Shown here: piece after piece, positions 1 to 7,995 of the stretch
Layout of the letters: each line of letters opens with the position of its first letter
Numbering within the stretch: position 1 is the stretch's first letter
DNA from: Ga0077548 sp035440445
Lineage (GTDB): Bacteria > Pseudomonadota > Alphaproteobacteria > Rhizobiales > Xanthobacteraceae
Direction: 5' to 3'
Assembly: GCA_035440445.1 (NCBI GenBank)
Contig: DAORMJ010000003.1
Coordinates: 124,001 to 188,000 of the forward strand
DNA: 64,000 bases
The notes under the pieces: model-generated
Database searches by the model: none
Told to the model about the DNA's origin: nothing
The model's input: the letters and a program-made list of their open reading frames with translations, nothing else
Translations under genes and position numbers: made by a program

Positions 1-1
1 C

Positions 2-601
2 TCATCGGGCTTCACCAACGACGAGGCTATCGCGATCCTCAGGAAGGCAAGCACTCACCCGCGCGGAAATGAAAAGCCAAAAATGTTCGCGGCCAAGAAA
101 TGGATACCTTGGCTCTGCGCCTATTCCGGTGCCCGCGTTGGAGAGATGATTCAGCTTCGCAAAGAGGACGTGAGGAGGGTAGGCGACTATTGGGTGATGC
201 ACATCACGCCTGAAGCGGGAACGGTAAAGACGAACGAGGCTCGCGATGTGGTCATGCATGCTCATCTAATCGAAATGGGATTTCCTGAATTCGTTGAGAA
301 ATCTGACGATGGTCATCTATTCTTGACGCCTTCTAAAAATGGAGCGGTTAGGGGGCCTCTCATCGCAGTTCGTAATCGTTTGGGCGAGTTTGTTCGAGAA
401 GTATTGAAGGACGATAATGTTGCGCCTAACCACGGCTGGAGGCATCGCTTCAAGACTGTCGGTATCGAGGTTGGCATCGAGCATCGAATACTTGATGCAA
501 TACAAGGCCAGAAACCTCGTAGTGTGTCGGAAACTTACGGTGAAGTCAGCTTGAAGGCGCAGGTGAGCGCGATCTCAAAGTTTCCGCGAATCGAATTATA
601 G
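2..601 (+). CDS. Tyrosine recombinase (phage-type integrase), 5' end cut by window edge
   Basis: The open frame runs without a stop from base 2, so the gene begins upstream of the window; the first internal ATG is at 83. The visible 199 codons are the C-terminal catalytic domain of a tyrosine recombinase. The first catalytic arginine sits in SGARVGEM, the HxxR box is HGWRHR, and the nucleophilic tyrosine is probably that in SETYGEV near the C-terminus. The usual LGH-type histidine before the tyrosine reads GQKPRS, so this second histidine position is a glutamine. Such enzymes cut and rejoin DNA at attachment sites during integration and excision of islands. Its position at the edge of an AT-richer block fits an island integrase. 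Family call is firm; the element it mobilises is inferred. Confidence 0.9.
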   Translation, partial: SSGFTNDEAIAILRKASTHPRGNEKPKMFAAKKWIPWLCAYSGARVGEMIQLRKEDVRRVGDYWVMHITPEAGTVKTNEARDVVMHAHLIEMGFPEFVEKSDDGHLFLTPSKNGAVRGPLIAVRNRLGEFVREVLKDDNVAPNHGWRHRFKTVGIEVGIEHRILDAIQGQKPRSVSETYGEVSLKAQVSAISKFPRIEL

Positions 602-1090
602 CTTGTAGCGGCGGCACATCTCGCGGAAGATTAGAATGCCTTCCTTGCAGATCATCTTAACAATCTTGGGATTCTTAAATTCTACTTGAGGGTAAATGCG
701 ATTAACCGTCATCTTGGTGCAAACATCAACGCGGAAATCCCATTCGTCACGCTCTTTGCCTTGAGCAAATTGTTTTGCTTCGTCCGGTGTGGCGCTGACA
801 AACACTAGTCCTGCACAATTCTTCTGCACGCCAGTCTTTATGGTCTCCATCGAGGGGTTTTTCACCCACTCGTCCAGCTTATCGAGATAGCGCTTCTGGA
901 GGAATTCAATAGCTTTCTCACCTTCACTCTTGCGGTCGATGAAAGCGCAGAGTGTTGATTTGAGAGCGGCCGAACACGCGGAACTCCACCAAGACTGGGC
1001 GCTTAGGGAGGAGCTAGTTGAGAGGAAGAAGAGAAGCCCAAGGGTCAAGATACTGGTGGAACGAAACGTAAGCGTTCGAGTGGCAGGCAT
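596..1090 (-). CDS. Secreted cysteine-containing hypothetical protein
   Basis: A 164-residue protein with an N-terminal signal peptide: a basic start, then a hydrophobic run (LTLGLLFFLSTSSSLS) and an AQ cleavage site near residue 32, predicting export to the periplasm. The mature part is mixed alpha and carries six cysteines, which could form disulfides. A good ribosome site (GGAG, 8 bases before ATG) supports the start at 1090. The 3' end overlaps the convergent integrase by 6 bases. I do not recognise the family. It could be a Rap1a/Tai-like immunity-type protein by size, signal and cysteines, but that is only a guess. Confidence 0.65.
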   Translation of the reverse strand: MPATRTLTFRSTSILTLGLLFFLSTSSSLSAQSWWSSACSAALKSTLCAFIDRKSEGEKAIEFLQKRYLDKLDEWVKNPSMETIKTGVQKNCAGLVFVSATPDEAKQFAQGKERDEWDFRVDVCTKMTVNRIYPQVEFKNPKIVKMICKEGILIFREMCRRYKL

Positions 1091-1126
1091 CTCGATTTCT
1101 CCAAACTAAGAGGATTGAGCCAGAGT

Positions 1127-1570
1127 CTAGATTTCCGAAACCAGAGCCAGGTATCGCTTTGCAGCGCCTGCTCGCATCAAATCGCCATCACGACGATAGT
1201 CAGCCTCTCTGTTGGCAAGGCTATGAATGATAATGGCGCGATAGCTTTCATCCGCTGGGCGCCCGAGCAGGGTGCTGGCGAGAAGGGAGAAAACGATACC
1301 CGCGATCAACAAGCCAAAAGCCACCGCCGCTGCGGTAAGGCCACTTTGATACCCGGCGAAGGCGATTAACCCAGCGGTCACAGCGAGGAGGGCGAGGATG
1401 CCCTGCACAAGACGGGGTGGCGTAATGCTGTTCTGGTATTTGATCGGCTCTATGCCTGCCGACTCCTTCTTGGCCATATGCTTTGCAATGTCCGACATGA
1501 AGCTTTGAAAGCGCATCGCTTGCGCCAGCGCTACTCCGCATACGGCTGTAGCTAGGTATAGCCCAATCAT
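1127..1570 (-). CDS. Small membrane protein, unknown function
   Basis: 147 residues from the ATG at 1570, chosen over a longer frame to 1624 because GGGAGGTGGGG lies just before it. Three hydrophobic segments are visible: one at the N-terminus (IGLYLATAVCGVALA) and two closely spaced ones in the middle (LVQGILALLAVTAGLIAFAGY and TAAAVAFGLLIAGIVFSLLA). The C-terminal 40 residues are charged and probably cytoplasmic. It is transcribed divergently from the XRE repressor gene with a 68-base shared control region, so it is a likely target of that repressor. No family recognised. Confidence 0.6.
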   Translation of the reverse strand: MIGLYLATAVCGVALAQAMRFQSFMSDIAKHMAKKESAGIEPIKYQNSITPPRLVQGILALLAVTAGLIAFAGYQSGLTAAAVAFGLLIAGIVFSLLASTLLGRPADESYRAIIIHSLANREADYRRDGDLMRAGAAKRYLALVSEI

Positions 1571-1590
1571 CCCCACCTCCCGGTTATGTT

Positions 1591-1625
1591 GTATTATAAG
1601 ACGTTGCATTATAATGCGTCGCATT
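1591..1625. promoter_or_regulatory. Operator-like palindromes between divergent membrane-protein and XRE genes
   Basis: The tract contains a perfect 12-base palindrome GCATTATAATGC at 1606-1617 and an overlapping inverted repeat AATGC-GTC-GCATT at 1613-1625, giving three GCATT/AATGC half-sites; a related GTATTATAAGAC lies at 1591-1602. It is in the short divergent intergenic region upstream of an XRE-type repressor, the classical place for an autoregulatory operator. The AT-rich core can also serve as -10 elements. Binding by the adjacent regulator is inferred. Confidence 0.5.
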
Positions 1626-1638
1626 AGATTACAACAAG

Positions 1639-1890
1639 GTGTCGCATGCCCTCATGGCAGAGGATGTGCGGCTACTGGTCGGCGAGAATCTTCGGCGGCT
1701 CCGGCTTGCGGCAGGTGTTACGCAGGCGGAGTTGGCTGCCCGGATGGGCGTCGATAGGGCTTACATCAGCGGCTTGGAAAAGGGGGATAGAAACCCCACG
1801 GTCGTCACCCTATGGCATCTCTCGAAGGCGCTAGGCGTTGCCATGAAGTCGTTCTTCGAGGAAAAGCGACCGAGCCGAGCGGCTAAATAG
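1639..1890 (+). CDS. XRE-family helix-turn-helix repressor
   Basis: 83 residues, essentially only a Cro/C1-type HTH domain (about residues 10-70). Diagnostic pieces are ENLRRLRLAAGVTQAELA, the recognition helix DRAYISGLEKGDRNPT and the following TLWHLSKALGV. The frame opens at a GTG at 1639; an ATG five codons later (1654) is an alternative start. It is divergent from a small membrane-protein gene, with palindromic half-sites in between, so it probably represses itself and its neighbour. Such mini-repressors are common on integrative elements, fitting the integrase next door. Length is typical of single-domain XRE proteins. Confidence 0.85.
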   Translation: MSHALMAEDVRLLVGENLRRLRLAAGVTQAELAARMGVDRAYISGLEKGDRNPTVVTLWHLSKALGVAMKSFFEEKRPSRAAK

Positions 1891-2120
1891 TGCCGGTAGC
1901 GGGAACCCGATCACTCCGCGCCCAAAAGCGAGAAGCCTGTAATGGTGACCGAAAAGGTGGGGATGATTGGTATGTCTCGATCATCATCTTACCAACTCCA
2001 AGACCAACAATACGGCACCACCTTAAGCTCCCTCCAAGGCACCCACCTTGAGGTTTCTTCCTATAGGGCCCACTCCCTTTAGCGGAGGCGTAAGAAAACC
2101 GCCAAGCTGGTTTACAGGGG

Positions 2121-3407
2121 TCACGGTTTCCGTACGCCGGTATCTATGGTCACGGCAACAAGAGAACTGCCGGTGTGCCGCTTGAACTGTTCCTCCATCA
2201 GTTCCTTAGCCCGGCCAGCAAACTTCTTGGCCACAAGAACTGAATCGTGAAGCGGTAGGGCTACGATGTTTTCAGCTCTAAGTCGGGCAACTGTTTGGAT
2301 GAGCATATCGCTTTCAATGCGCATGAAGCGAAACCCGGCCCCACGCTCAAAGAGATCGGCAATCGCAGCATGCTTCTCCTTGATGGCCGCCACGGCTTTG
2401 CTCAGCGTGACATCCTCCGAGAAAAGATGCTTGGTGTCGTGGGGCCAGCCCCTAAGTGGCTTCGTTGCGAAGAGGAGCGCGTTCGTAAGTTTCTTCCAGC
2501 CGTCCCTTTGCCCTGAGACCTCACTGTACTCGTAGAGGTCTCCGTCCGGTGGCTTTGCTTCGACGAGCGTATAGGCAAGCCTCGGAAACAAGGCGCTGAA
2601 GTCAACGTTGGCGATCTTCTCCCCGCCGATCTTGATGGATGTGAACCGTTGGCCGCGCTCCATGTTCATCCAGAAGCCGCCGAATAGGCGACCCCCGTCA
2701 TCCCAGCTCCCGTTATTAAAGATGCGACGAAGCGAGCGCTGATGGCTGCCGATAACGTTTTGATCTCTGTCAACGAGCAGCTTTCCGGCTTGGGTTGATA
2801 ACGAGACATTTGCTGTTGCGAGGAATGCGTTTATCTCGCGGACCTCCTTTCGGAGCTTGGTTGTCGCGGGCGTCTCTTCGTAATCGATTTGTGACGAGAC
2901 CCCTTCAGCATCTTTCGATGACTTTAGAACCAGAACCTCGGGCTCTTCAGCCTGCCTGAGCCAGTTCGCTCGCGCCGATGGGATGTTGAATCTGCGAAGA
3001 AACTTCTTGGTCGCCCTGATCGTGGTCGGCTGTTTCAGTATGCTGTTTACGCGGTAGCCCCTTGTCAGCTGCGATACGAAGCCAAGCTCTGCCATGAGGT
3101 CGAGAAGAGCTACGAAATGTTCTCCATAGATCGCGTTGCGATAGCGGCTCTTCCCCCACATCATTTTGTGACTACGTGGAACGGCCAAAACTGCGTTGTG
3201 TGCTTGTGACGCCAACAGCAAATTACAGACAAGCGCCTCCGCTGCCTTGGCGAAGTTGTCGTGGTCCGCTGGCCGCCGCGTCCGCTCTCGAAGCTTTAGT
3301 TTTAGCTCGGCAGCCAGCAGTAGCTCAATGAACTGTGCAATCCCGGTGGCCAGCCGCTTATAGTTCGTTCTGAGAAGCGGATCGAATTGAAGGGTGGCCG
3401 GTTTCAT
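2121..3407 (-). CDS. Putative divergent family-A polymerase palm-domain protein
   Basis: 428 residues, not annotated by any family I can name with certainty. The C-terminal half carries, in order and with correct spacing, three signatures of DNA polymerase I / T7-type polymerases: motif A as VDFSALFPRLAY (Asp269, Ser271, Arg276), motif B as an R-x3-K-x3-N-x3-F series (Arg301, Lys305, Asn309, Phe313) and motif C as LPLHDSVLV (His387-Asp388). A GGRLFGGFWMN segment at 238-248 resembles the TGR/SS region that precedes motif A. No 3'-5' exonuclease domain is visible and the protein is short for the family, so it may be a compact polymerase or an inactive relative. It is the last gene of a minus-strand run headed by a serine recombinase, suggesting a role in element replication. 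Polymerase activity is inferred. Confidence 0.5.
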   Translation of the reverse strand: MKPATLQFDPLLRTNYKRLATGIAQFIELLLAAELKLKLRERTRRPADHDNFAKAAEALVCNLLLASQAHNAVLAVPRSHKMMWGKSRYRNAIYGEHFVALLDLMAELGFVSQLTRGYRVNSILKQPTTIRATKKFLRRFNIPSARANWLRQAEEPEVLVLKSSKDAEGVSSQIDYEETPATTKLRKEVREINAFLATANVSLSTQAGKLLVDRDQNVIGSHQRSLRRIFNNGSWDDGGRLFGGFWMNMERGQRFTSIKIGGEKIANVDFSALFPRLAYTLVEAKPPDGDLYEYSEVSGQRDGWKKLTNALLFATKPLRGWPHDTKHLFSEDVTLSKAVAAIKEKHAAIADLFERGAGFRFMRIESDMLIQTVARLRAENIVALPLHDSVLVAKKFAGRAKELMEEQFKRHTGSSLVAVTIDTGVRKP

Positions 3408-3504
3408 GTGGGCTTGAATCTTGGGCGCGGAGTGACCCGATAACTACGCAACATGTGCGCCCCGTTCAAACGGGCCTGATGTCTCGCGTGATTGGCGCAG
3501 AAAT

Positions 3505-4254
3505 TTATCTCGCCAGCGATGCCGGATCGAATGGACCATAGCGGGCTACCTTGAGGCCAAGGGCAGCTTCAAGGTGGTGGCCTATGACCAGTTCGGCTTC
3601 AGCCTCCAGTAGCTCGCCCAAATGGCGAAGGACTTGCCCGGAGGAACGGGGATAGGCGTGCATCTCCGTTCTCACAACGCGTCCATCCTGCTGGTGAAGC
3701 TCCCAGGACTTGTGGGTGCCTGAGGCAAGGCGGTGGGCGGCTTTGGCTACGGCCACCTGCCGGTACTCCAAGTCGCGGGCGAAATAGCCGTCTGCCTCCC
3801 TCAAAAGGCCCCGCACGGCCACAGGGATCGCCAGCAGCCGCTCAGGTGGTGTCCCTTTGTCCCGGAGTCGAGCCAAGGCTATGCGTGCCCTCTCACGCGA
3901 CGGCAGGCCTCGTAGCCGTGTCGCGATCTCGGAAGGCCCCGCATCGTCCAGGCGCTGCTTGATCGAGGTCAGAGCAGCCATTACCCAACTATCGGTCTGT
4001 CTGACCTCAAGGTAGGCGAGGGTGGCCTTGAGATAGGGCTCGATGGTCTTGGCCTTGGGGGTCTTGCACCACGTCGAGCCGTGCCGCTGCCGGTGCTGTT
4101 GATGGTAGCGACAGAGGAAAGGGCTTAGGCCATCTTTCGAAGCGCGTGTGGTAGGCCGCCCGCACAGCTTACCCGTCTTTGGGTCGGGCACCGTGCAGCG
4201 GCGCATGTGGTCGTCGCCAGCTCGTTCTAGGGCCTCTCTAACTGAGTGTGACAC
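3505..4254 (-). CDS. Hypothetical protein with N-terminal Cys/His cluster
   Basis: 249 residues from a GTG at 4254; an ATG at 4206 (MRRCTVPD) is a possible shorter start. The first 60 residues hold a Cys-x10-Cys-x16-Cys-x2-His pattern (RRCTVPD...GKLCGRP...FLCRYH) that looks like a zinc-binding knuckle, followed by a His/Arg-rich stretch; the remainder is predicted helical and basic. No enzyme motif is seen. It lies 24 bases downstream of the gene at 4279-4998 and upstream of the polymerase-like gene on the same strand, so all are probably co-transcribed. A nucleic-acid-binding accessory protein is plausible, but function is unknown. Confidence 0.6.
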   Translation of the reverse strand: MSHSVREALERAGDDHMRRCTVPDPKTGKLCGRPTTRASKDGLSPFLCRYHQQHRQRHGSTWCKTPKAKTIEPYLKATLAYLEVRQTDSWVMAALTSIKQRLDDAGPSEIATRLRGLPSRERARIALARLRDKGTPPERLLAIPVAVRGLLREADGYFARDLEYRQVAVAKAAHRLASGTHKSWELHQQDGRVVRTEMHAYPRSSGQVLRHLGELLEAEAELVIGHHLEAALGLKVARYGPFDPASLAR

Positions 4255-4278
4255 GTCCGTGTTTTCACTTACTTGACG

Positions 4279-4998
4279 CTAAACGTTGTCGCCTCGGTAG
4301 TACACTTGATCCTCGCTAGTACGATCTCGCAATTCCTTCCAATGCCACTTGTCGCCCAGCGCAAAGAGGTTACCCAGTAAATTGATAAATTCTTCTTTAG
4401 AAAAATCGACGCTGCTGGAAGACGACTCTAACGCTACCTCAGCAGCCCTAAGAAAGCTCTCTTGCGTCATTAAGTCTTCCGCCCTCCGGATGCGAAGAAG
4501 CACAAAATTAGAAGGAATTATAAAATGGTGATCGCCGGTGCGTCGCTCATGGATAGACGCGTTTGGCGGAGCATTAAACAGAACCCTATCAACTTTCACC
4601 CGCTTCTTGCTTTTATTCGCGCGTCGCCAAATCAGAACTAGGTGGTAGATCAGCTCACTATTCTCACGCGGTTGGCCTTTGGCTTTATCCTGGGCTTTAT
4701 GAGTATCGTCTCCCAAGGTCAGCTTCATGCCCGGCACCATTTCCAACGCACGAAGTATCGCGAAGTGTACTGGAAGAACGTGTCGAGTTTTGACTCCGAG
4801 CTTGCCTTCTCCTTTTATATCAAAAGCCACGACCTTAATTGAATCCATGTCGGCTTCAGCCGCATTTCTGATTCCACTATTGTGTAAATCAGAAAGTATC
4901 GGTTCAAGGCTAGGAGGTGCCGAGGATTTGGTGAGTTTGGCCTCCTCAGTCCACCGCGCTAAAGCACGAAACATTTCGGCGGTAGGTATTGTTCTCAT
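4279..4998 (-). CDS. Hypothetical protein, translationally coupled to serine recombinase
   Basis: 239 residues with no domain I recognise. Composition is soluble and charged, with a serine run near residue 195 and no signal peptide or membrane segment. Its ATG (4996-4998) overlaps the TGA of the upstream serine recombinase as ATGA, so the two proteins are very likely made together. That tight coupling on an island suggests a partner or accessory of the recombinase, or cargo of the same element; neither can be shown from the sequence. Confidence 0.6.
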   Translation of the reverse strand: MRTIPTAEMFRALARWTEEAKLTKSSAPPSLEPILSDLHNSGIRNAAEADMDSIKVVAFDIKGEGKLGVKTRHVLPVHFAILRALEMVPGMKLTLGDDTHKAQDKAKGQPRENSELIYHLVLIWRRANKSKKRVKVDRVLFNAPPNASIHERRTGDHHFIIPSNFVLLRIRRAEDLMTQESFLRAAEVALESSSSSVDFSKEEFINLLGNLFALGDKWHWKELRDRTSEDQVYYRGDNV

Positions 4999-5756
4999 TT
5001 AAGTGACTCCGTTAAGTCGGGTTCTAGGCGCTTAAGCAATCTTATAACAGTTGTGCGGTGCCATCTATGTCCTCGTGGGCTTAACACGCCACGCTGATTT
5101 AGTTCTCGTGCTATTCCCTCGGTGCTCAGTTCCGAATCGCACCGAACATCATCGATCACTCGCTTGATCCGCAGCGCAGCTTCGTCCGCCTTTTGCTTGA
5201 TCTTTGCGATTGCATTCGAGTTGCTACTTCCAGCCAATGCTCTTGCCCCATTCGGATTACCCAATCGCTTCACATGGGGATGGGGGCGCTGACCGGTACT
5301 CCCTATTCTTATTCTCGCTACCGCCAGTGCTGCTTTGGTCCTCTGAGAGATCATCTCCCGCTCATGTTCGGCTACTGCTGCGAGTATAGTGATGGTCAAG
5401 CGGTTCGCATTGGGCATGTCACAGGCAACGAACTCTACCCCTGCCTTGTCGAGGCCGGTGAGGAAATGGACATCCCGCGATAGGCGATCCAGCTTAGCGA
5501 TGACGAGTAGCGCTCCAGAGTTGCGAGCGTGGTCGATAGCCTTCCAGAGCTCTGGCCGGTCCGCCTTCCGCCCACTCTCGACCTCCATATATTCGGCTAG
5601 CAGCATCGTCGTGCCTCCCTGCCTGCTAGCGTAGTCGTGCACTGCTCTCCGTTGAGCCTCTATGCCTAGCCCCCTGATGCCTTGCTTGTCAGTGGATACC
5701 CTCAGGTACGCAACAAGCTTGCGTTCTTTGGTGTCGGTCAATGAAATGCGGTACAT
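4995..5756 (-). CDS. Small serine recombinase (resolvase/invertase type)
   Basis: 253 residues from the ATG at 5756, preferred over an upstream in-frame start at 5834 because GGAGGTG stands three bases before it. The resolvase catalytic domain is clear: AYLRVSTDKQ gives nucleophile Ser21 with Arg19, followed by AKLDRLSRD and the E-helix AEHEREMISQRTKAAL. After about residue 155 there is a basic linker and a short C-terminal helix-turn-helix-like region (STEGIARELNQRG...TTVIRLLKRL) for DNA binding. These enzymes make double-strand breaks through a serine-DNA intermediate. Length fits resolvase-type rather than large integrase-type enzymes. It heads a four-gene minus-strand run (to 2121). Confidence 0.92.
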   Translation of the reverse strand: MYRISLTDTKERKLVAYLRVSTDKQGIRGLGIEAQRRAVHDYASRQGGTTMLLAEYMEVESGRKADRPELWKAIDHARNSGALLVIAKLDRLSRDVHFLTGLDKAGVEFVACDMPNANRLTITILAAVAEHEREMISQRTKAALAVARIRIGSTGQRPHPHVKRLGNPNGARALAGSSNSNAIAKIKQKADEAALRIKRVIDDVRCDSELSTEGIARELNQRGVLSPRGHRWHRTTVIRLLKRLEPDLTESLK

Positions 5757-6077
5757 AAGCACCTCCAAACACAAACTGCCTAACGTGCGTTTGGCGGATT
5801 GTGCACGCGGTAGATTGCAGTGCGATTGAGTCATAGTGACTCAGTTGCTGCTTTTATCTCCGGGATGCGGAGAATGCATTTCAATTTCAGGAAGGGGTGG
5901 CGGGGGAGATACGAACATTGCCGCAGCGATGTTTCCTCTCACAATTCCGACCCAAAATTATCGTCCGGGCTACTCGCTTGAAGTCAATAATGGCAACAAG
6001 GTACGCTTCGAAAAACATAGAACTATTGATAGTGCGAATTCGATCGAACTCGACTATATGGCGGCTAAAACTCCGCG
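5757..6077. other. Intergenic tract upstream of the serine recombinase
   Basis: No convincing gene. Short frames at 5836-6121 on the plus strand have no recognisable product and no good ribosome site. The notable element is a perfect inverted repeat TGAGTCA-TAG-TGACTCA at 5827-5843, about 70 bases before the recombinase start. The tract separates the recombinase module from the polysaccharide genes, which end convergently toward it at 6078. Confidence 0.5.
5827..5843. promoter_or_regulatory. Perfect 7-base inverted repeat upstream of serine recombinase
   Basis: TGAGTCA and TGACTCA are exact reverse complements with a 3-base spacer. Sites of this size upstream of a resolvase-type gene can be recombinase binding sites or an operator. 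There is only one copy in the region read, so its role is inferred from position alone. Confidence 0.35.
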
Positions 6078-6869
6078 CTAACGAAACGGCTTTTGAAACA
6101 AGGCCGCAATCTGAAAGGTAGTTAAGGCTGCGCGATCATAAGCTCTCAGAAGACTGTGCGGAACTTCTTTATCAGTCTGGTCTCGTTGACTTCGCAGGCA
6201 ATCGAAACCCGCGTTGCCAAATCTCTCCAGCAGGTCATCAGCAGTAATTCTATTGAGGGTTCGGAACATACTCCAAAGAGAAGCTCTGTCTTCAGCTGAG
6301 ATTTCCGAAGTTTCAATATCAGATTGAACGTCGCTGGTTTGATTGATCAGGTGCTCCCAGTTCTCATAGCCTATCGCCCATAAATGGCTACCTTCTGGAG
6401 AAAAGTAGAGAGGCGCAATTTGAACGAAGAATAGTCCTCCCGGATTCATCTTGTCCAAGAGTTGCTTTAGTATCGACGGATACAAGCGATTGTTAACGTG
6501 TTCGAAAACAGACCAGCTGAAAACAAGGTCGAATCCATTGTAACTAGTACTTTGACCAGGCCTAATTTCCTCAAACACCAGATTGTCCGGCATTGATAGT
6601 TGTAGGTTCTCTGCCAAGAAAGTCTTACAGCTTTCTGCCTCTGAATTTATGTCAACGCCAACAACGAGCTCTGAATTTTGAAGTAAAGCAAGACCCGCGG
6701 CACTAAGGCCAGAGCCGCAACCGAAATCAAGCACGCGCTTACGAGTGTTTTCGCCGGCCCATAAGTGCAAATAATAAGGAATATCGAGAAACTTCACTCG
6801 CTGATCAGGTAAAAGTCTATCAGCTCGAGCTTCTAGATCATGATTTTCTGACCAAGCCATCAGTTTCAC
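6078..6869 (-). CDS. Class I SAM-dependent methyltransferase (polysaccharide region)
   Basis: 263 residues with a standard Rossmann methyltransferase core. Motif I is VLDFGCGSGLSA (residues 46-57), the acidic end of strand 2 is VVGVDIN (Asp73), and FDLVFSWSVFEHVN is the motif IV region with the Glu-His typical of type-11 methyltransferases. The remaining C-terminal part is helical. It sits one base from the next upstream gene (6871-7932), so they are one transcription unit. In this setting next to glycosyltransferases it may methylate a sugar residue, but the substrate is unknown. Codon use is AT-rich like its neighbours. Confidence 0.85.
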   Translation of the reverse strand: MKLMAWSENHDLEARADRLLPDQRVKFLDIPYYLHLWAGENTRKRVLDFGCGSGLSAAGLALLQNSELVVGVDINSEAESCKTFLAENLQLSMPDNLVFEEIRPGQSTSYNGFDLVFSWSVFEHVNNRLYPSILKQLLDKMNPGGLFFVQIAPLYFSPEGSHLWAIGYENWEHLINQTSDVQSDIETSEISAEDRASLWSMFRTLNRITADDLLERFGNAGFDCLRSQRDQTDKEVPHSLLRAYDRAALTTFQIAALFQKPFR

Positions 6870-6870
6870 T

Positions 6871-7932
6871 CTACGCTTTAGATTCGAAGTTGGTGTCTCT
6901 TCGGGCGATCCATATCAAGCACTCTGAACCAAGCACGTCTCTCGCTCGATCGTAAACTGAGAAATGATCGTCACGCGACAAGTCAAGGCCGTCAACTACA
7001 ATCGTGGCTTGCGTCCATCCCTTCGCCTCTTCAAGTTTTGCGAGTTCAATAATGCTGTTGGCCAAAGCCAATCCAAGTACAACGGCCGCGTCTGTAGGTG
7101 ATTTGAGGAAAAAATAGTCGATACCAGCGAACGTTCGCTCGTCGAATACTTCGCTCGGGAAATGAGATTTGAAAGTGCGCTGTGCAAGTACATCGACTGA
7201 CAAAACGCGTTCATGCTGGTGACCAGTTAACGCCCAAGCAAATCGCGTTTTCCCGGAGTTATAAGGCGCATCCAAGATCAACACGGTCGCCTGTCTTTTT
7301 CTGCAATGATAAACGTGTCTTTCGATGCCATCGCCAGGTTGGGATATACTCTGAAATCTTTCGATCAGCCCCGCTCTTCGCAACAGCATCAACAGAAGCG
7401 ATTCCGTTGGGTAGAAAACCTTGGATCCTTCCGCGCGAGTGATCTCGAGTATCTCGTCTTCTTTGCCCGGTGCAACGCCCACTTCCAAAACCAATAAGCC
7501 TTCTGGCTTGAGTGCGTTACGCAAACGAACTAGCATTTCCAGAATTGCCTTCTCGGTGCTTAAATAATGCATCGCGGAGGCAAACAGCACAGTGTCGAAA
7601 TGTTCAGCTGGCAATTGATCCCAAGTCTGGCACAAAAAATCGGCAGCCGGAAATCGCTGGCGAGCAGCTGAAATGAAGCCAGGGCTGCTATCCAATCCCA
7701 CGACTCTTTTAGCGCCATCTCTCAATGCTACGCCGCAATAATACCCCTCATTGCAAGCAACGTCCAAAAACGACAGCCCCGTTAACGATGGTAAATTCAT
7801 CGCCGCGAGTTTAGCGTCACTGTCAACCATCCCAGGCGCGTCGGGAAAGGATTGATACTGGAACGGCTTCACGGGAGTGGTCACAATTATTTCCTTGATG
7901 GGTGGAGTCGACGTCGTGCGAAACCTTCCCAT
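6871..7932 (-). CDS. Methyltransferase fused to a P-loop (kinase-like) domain
   Basis: 353 residues in two parts. Residues about 40-190 are a SAM methyltransferase: LSFLDVACNEGYYCG is motif I, VVGLDSSPGF gives the acidic Asp81, and FDTVLFASAMHYL is motif IV. Residues about 213-353 form a separate domain that begins with VLILDAPYNSGKTRF, a Walker-A-like loop ending in SGKT but with Ala222 where the first glycine is expected, and later contains ATIVVDGLDLS, which could be a Walker-B strand. The arrangement suggests a methyltransferase joined to a small nucleotide-binding or kinase module. It is divergent from the FkbM gene over a 63-base gap. The methyltransferase part is well supported; the role of the second domain is inferred. 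Confidence 0.75.
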   Translation of the reverse strand: MGRFRTTSTPPIKEIIVTTPVKPFQYQSFPDAPGMVDSDAKLAAMNLPSLTGLSFLDVACNEGYYCGVALRDGAKRVVGLDSSPGFISAARQRFPAADFLCQTWDQLPAEHFDTVLFASAMHYLSTEKAILEMLVRLRNALKPEGLLVLEVGVAPGKEDEILEITRAEGSKVFYPTESLLLMLLRRAGLIERFQSISQPGDGIERHVYHCRKRQATVLILDAPYNSGKTRFAWALTGHQHERVLSVDVLAQRTFKSHFPSEVFDERTFAGIDYFFLKSPTDAAVVLGLALANSIIELAKLEEAKGWTQATIVVDGLDLSRDDHFSVYDRARDVLGSECLIWIARRDTNFESKA

Positions 7933-7995
7933 AAAATCGTTGCTGCGGTACAGTGAAAACTTTAGCTGGAAGTTGCTGGAAATTGGAAATACTGA

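Noticed and set aside
5836..6121. Two overlapping short plus-strand frames before the glycan genes
   Set aside because: No ribosome site, no recognisable product; one starts inside the inverted repeat.
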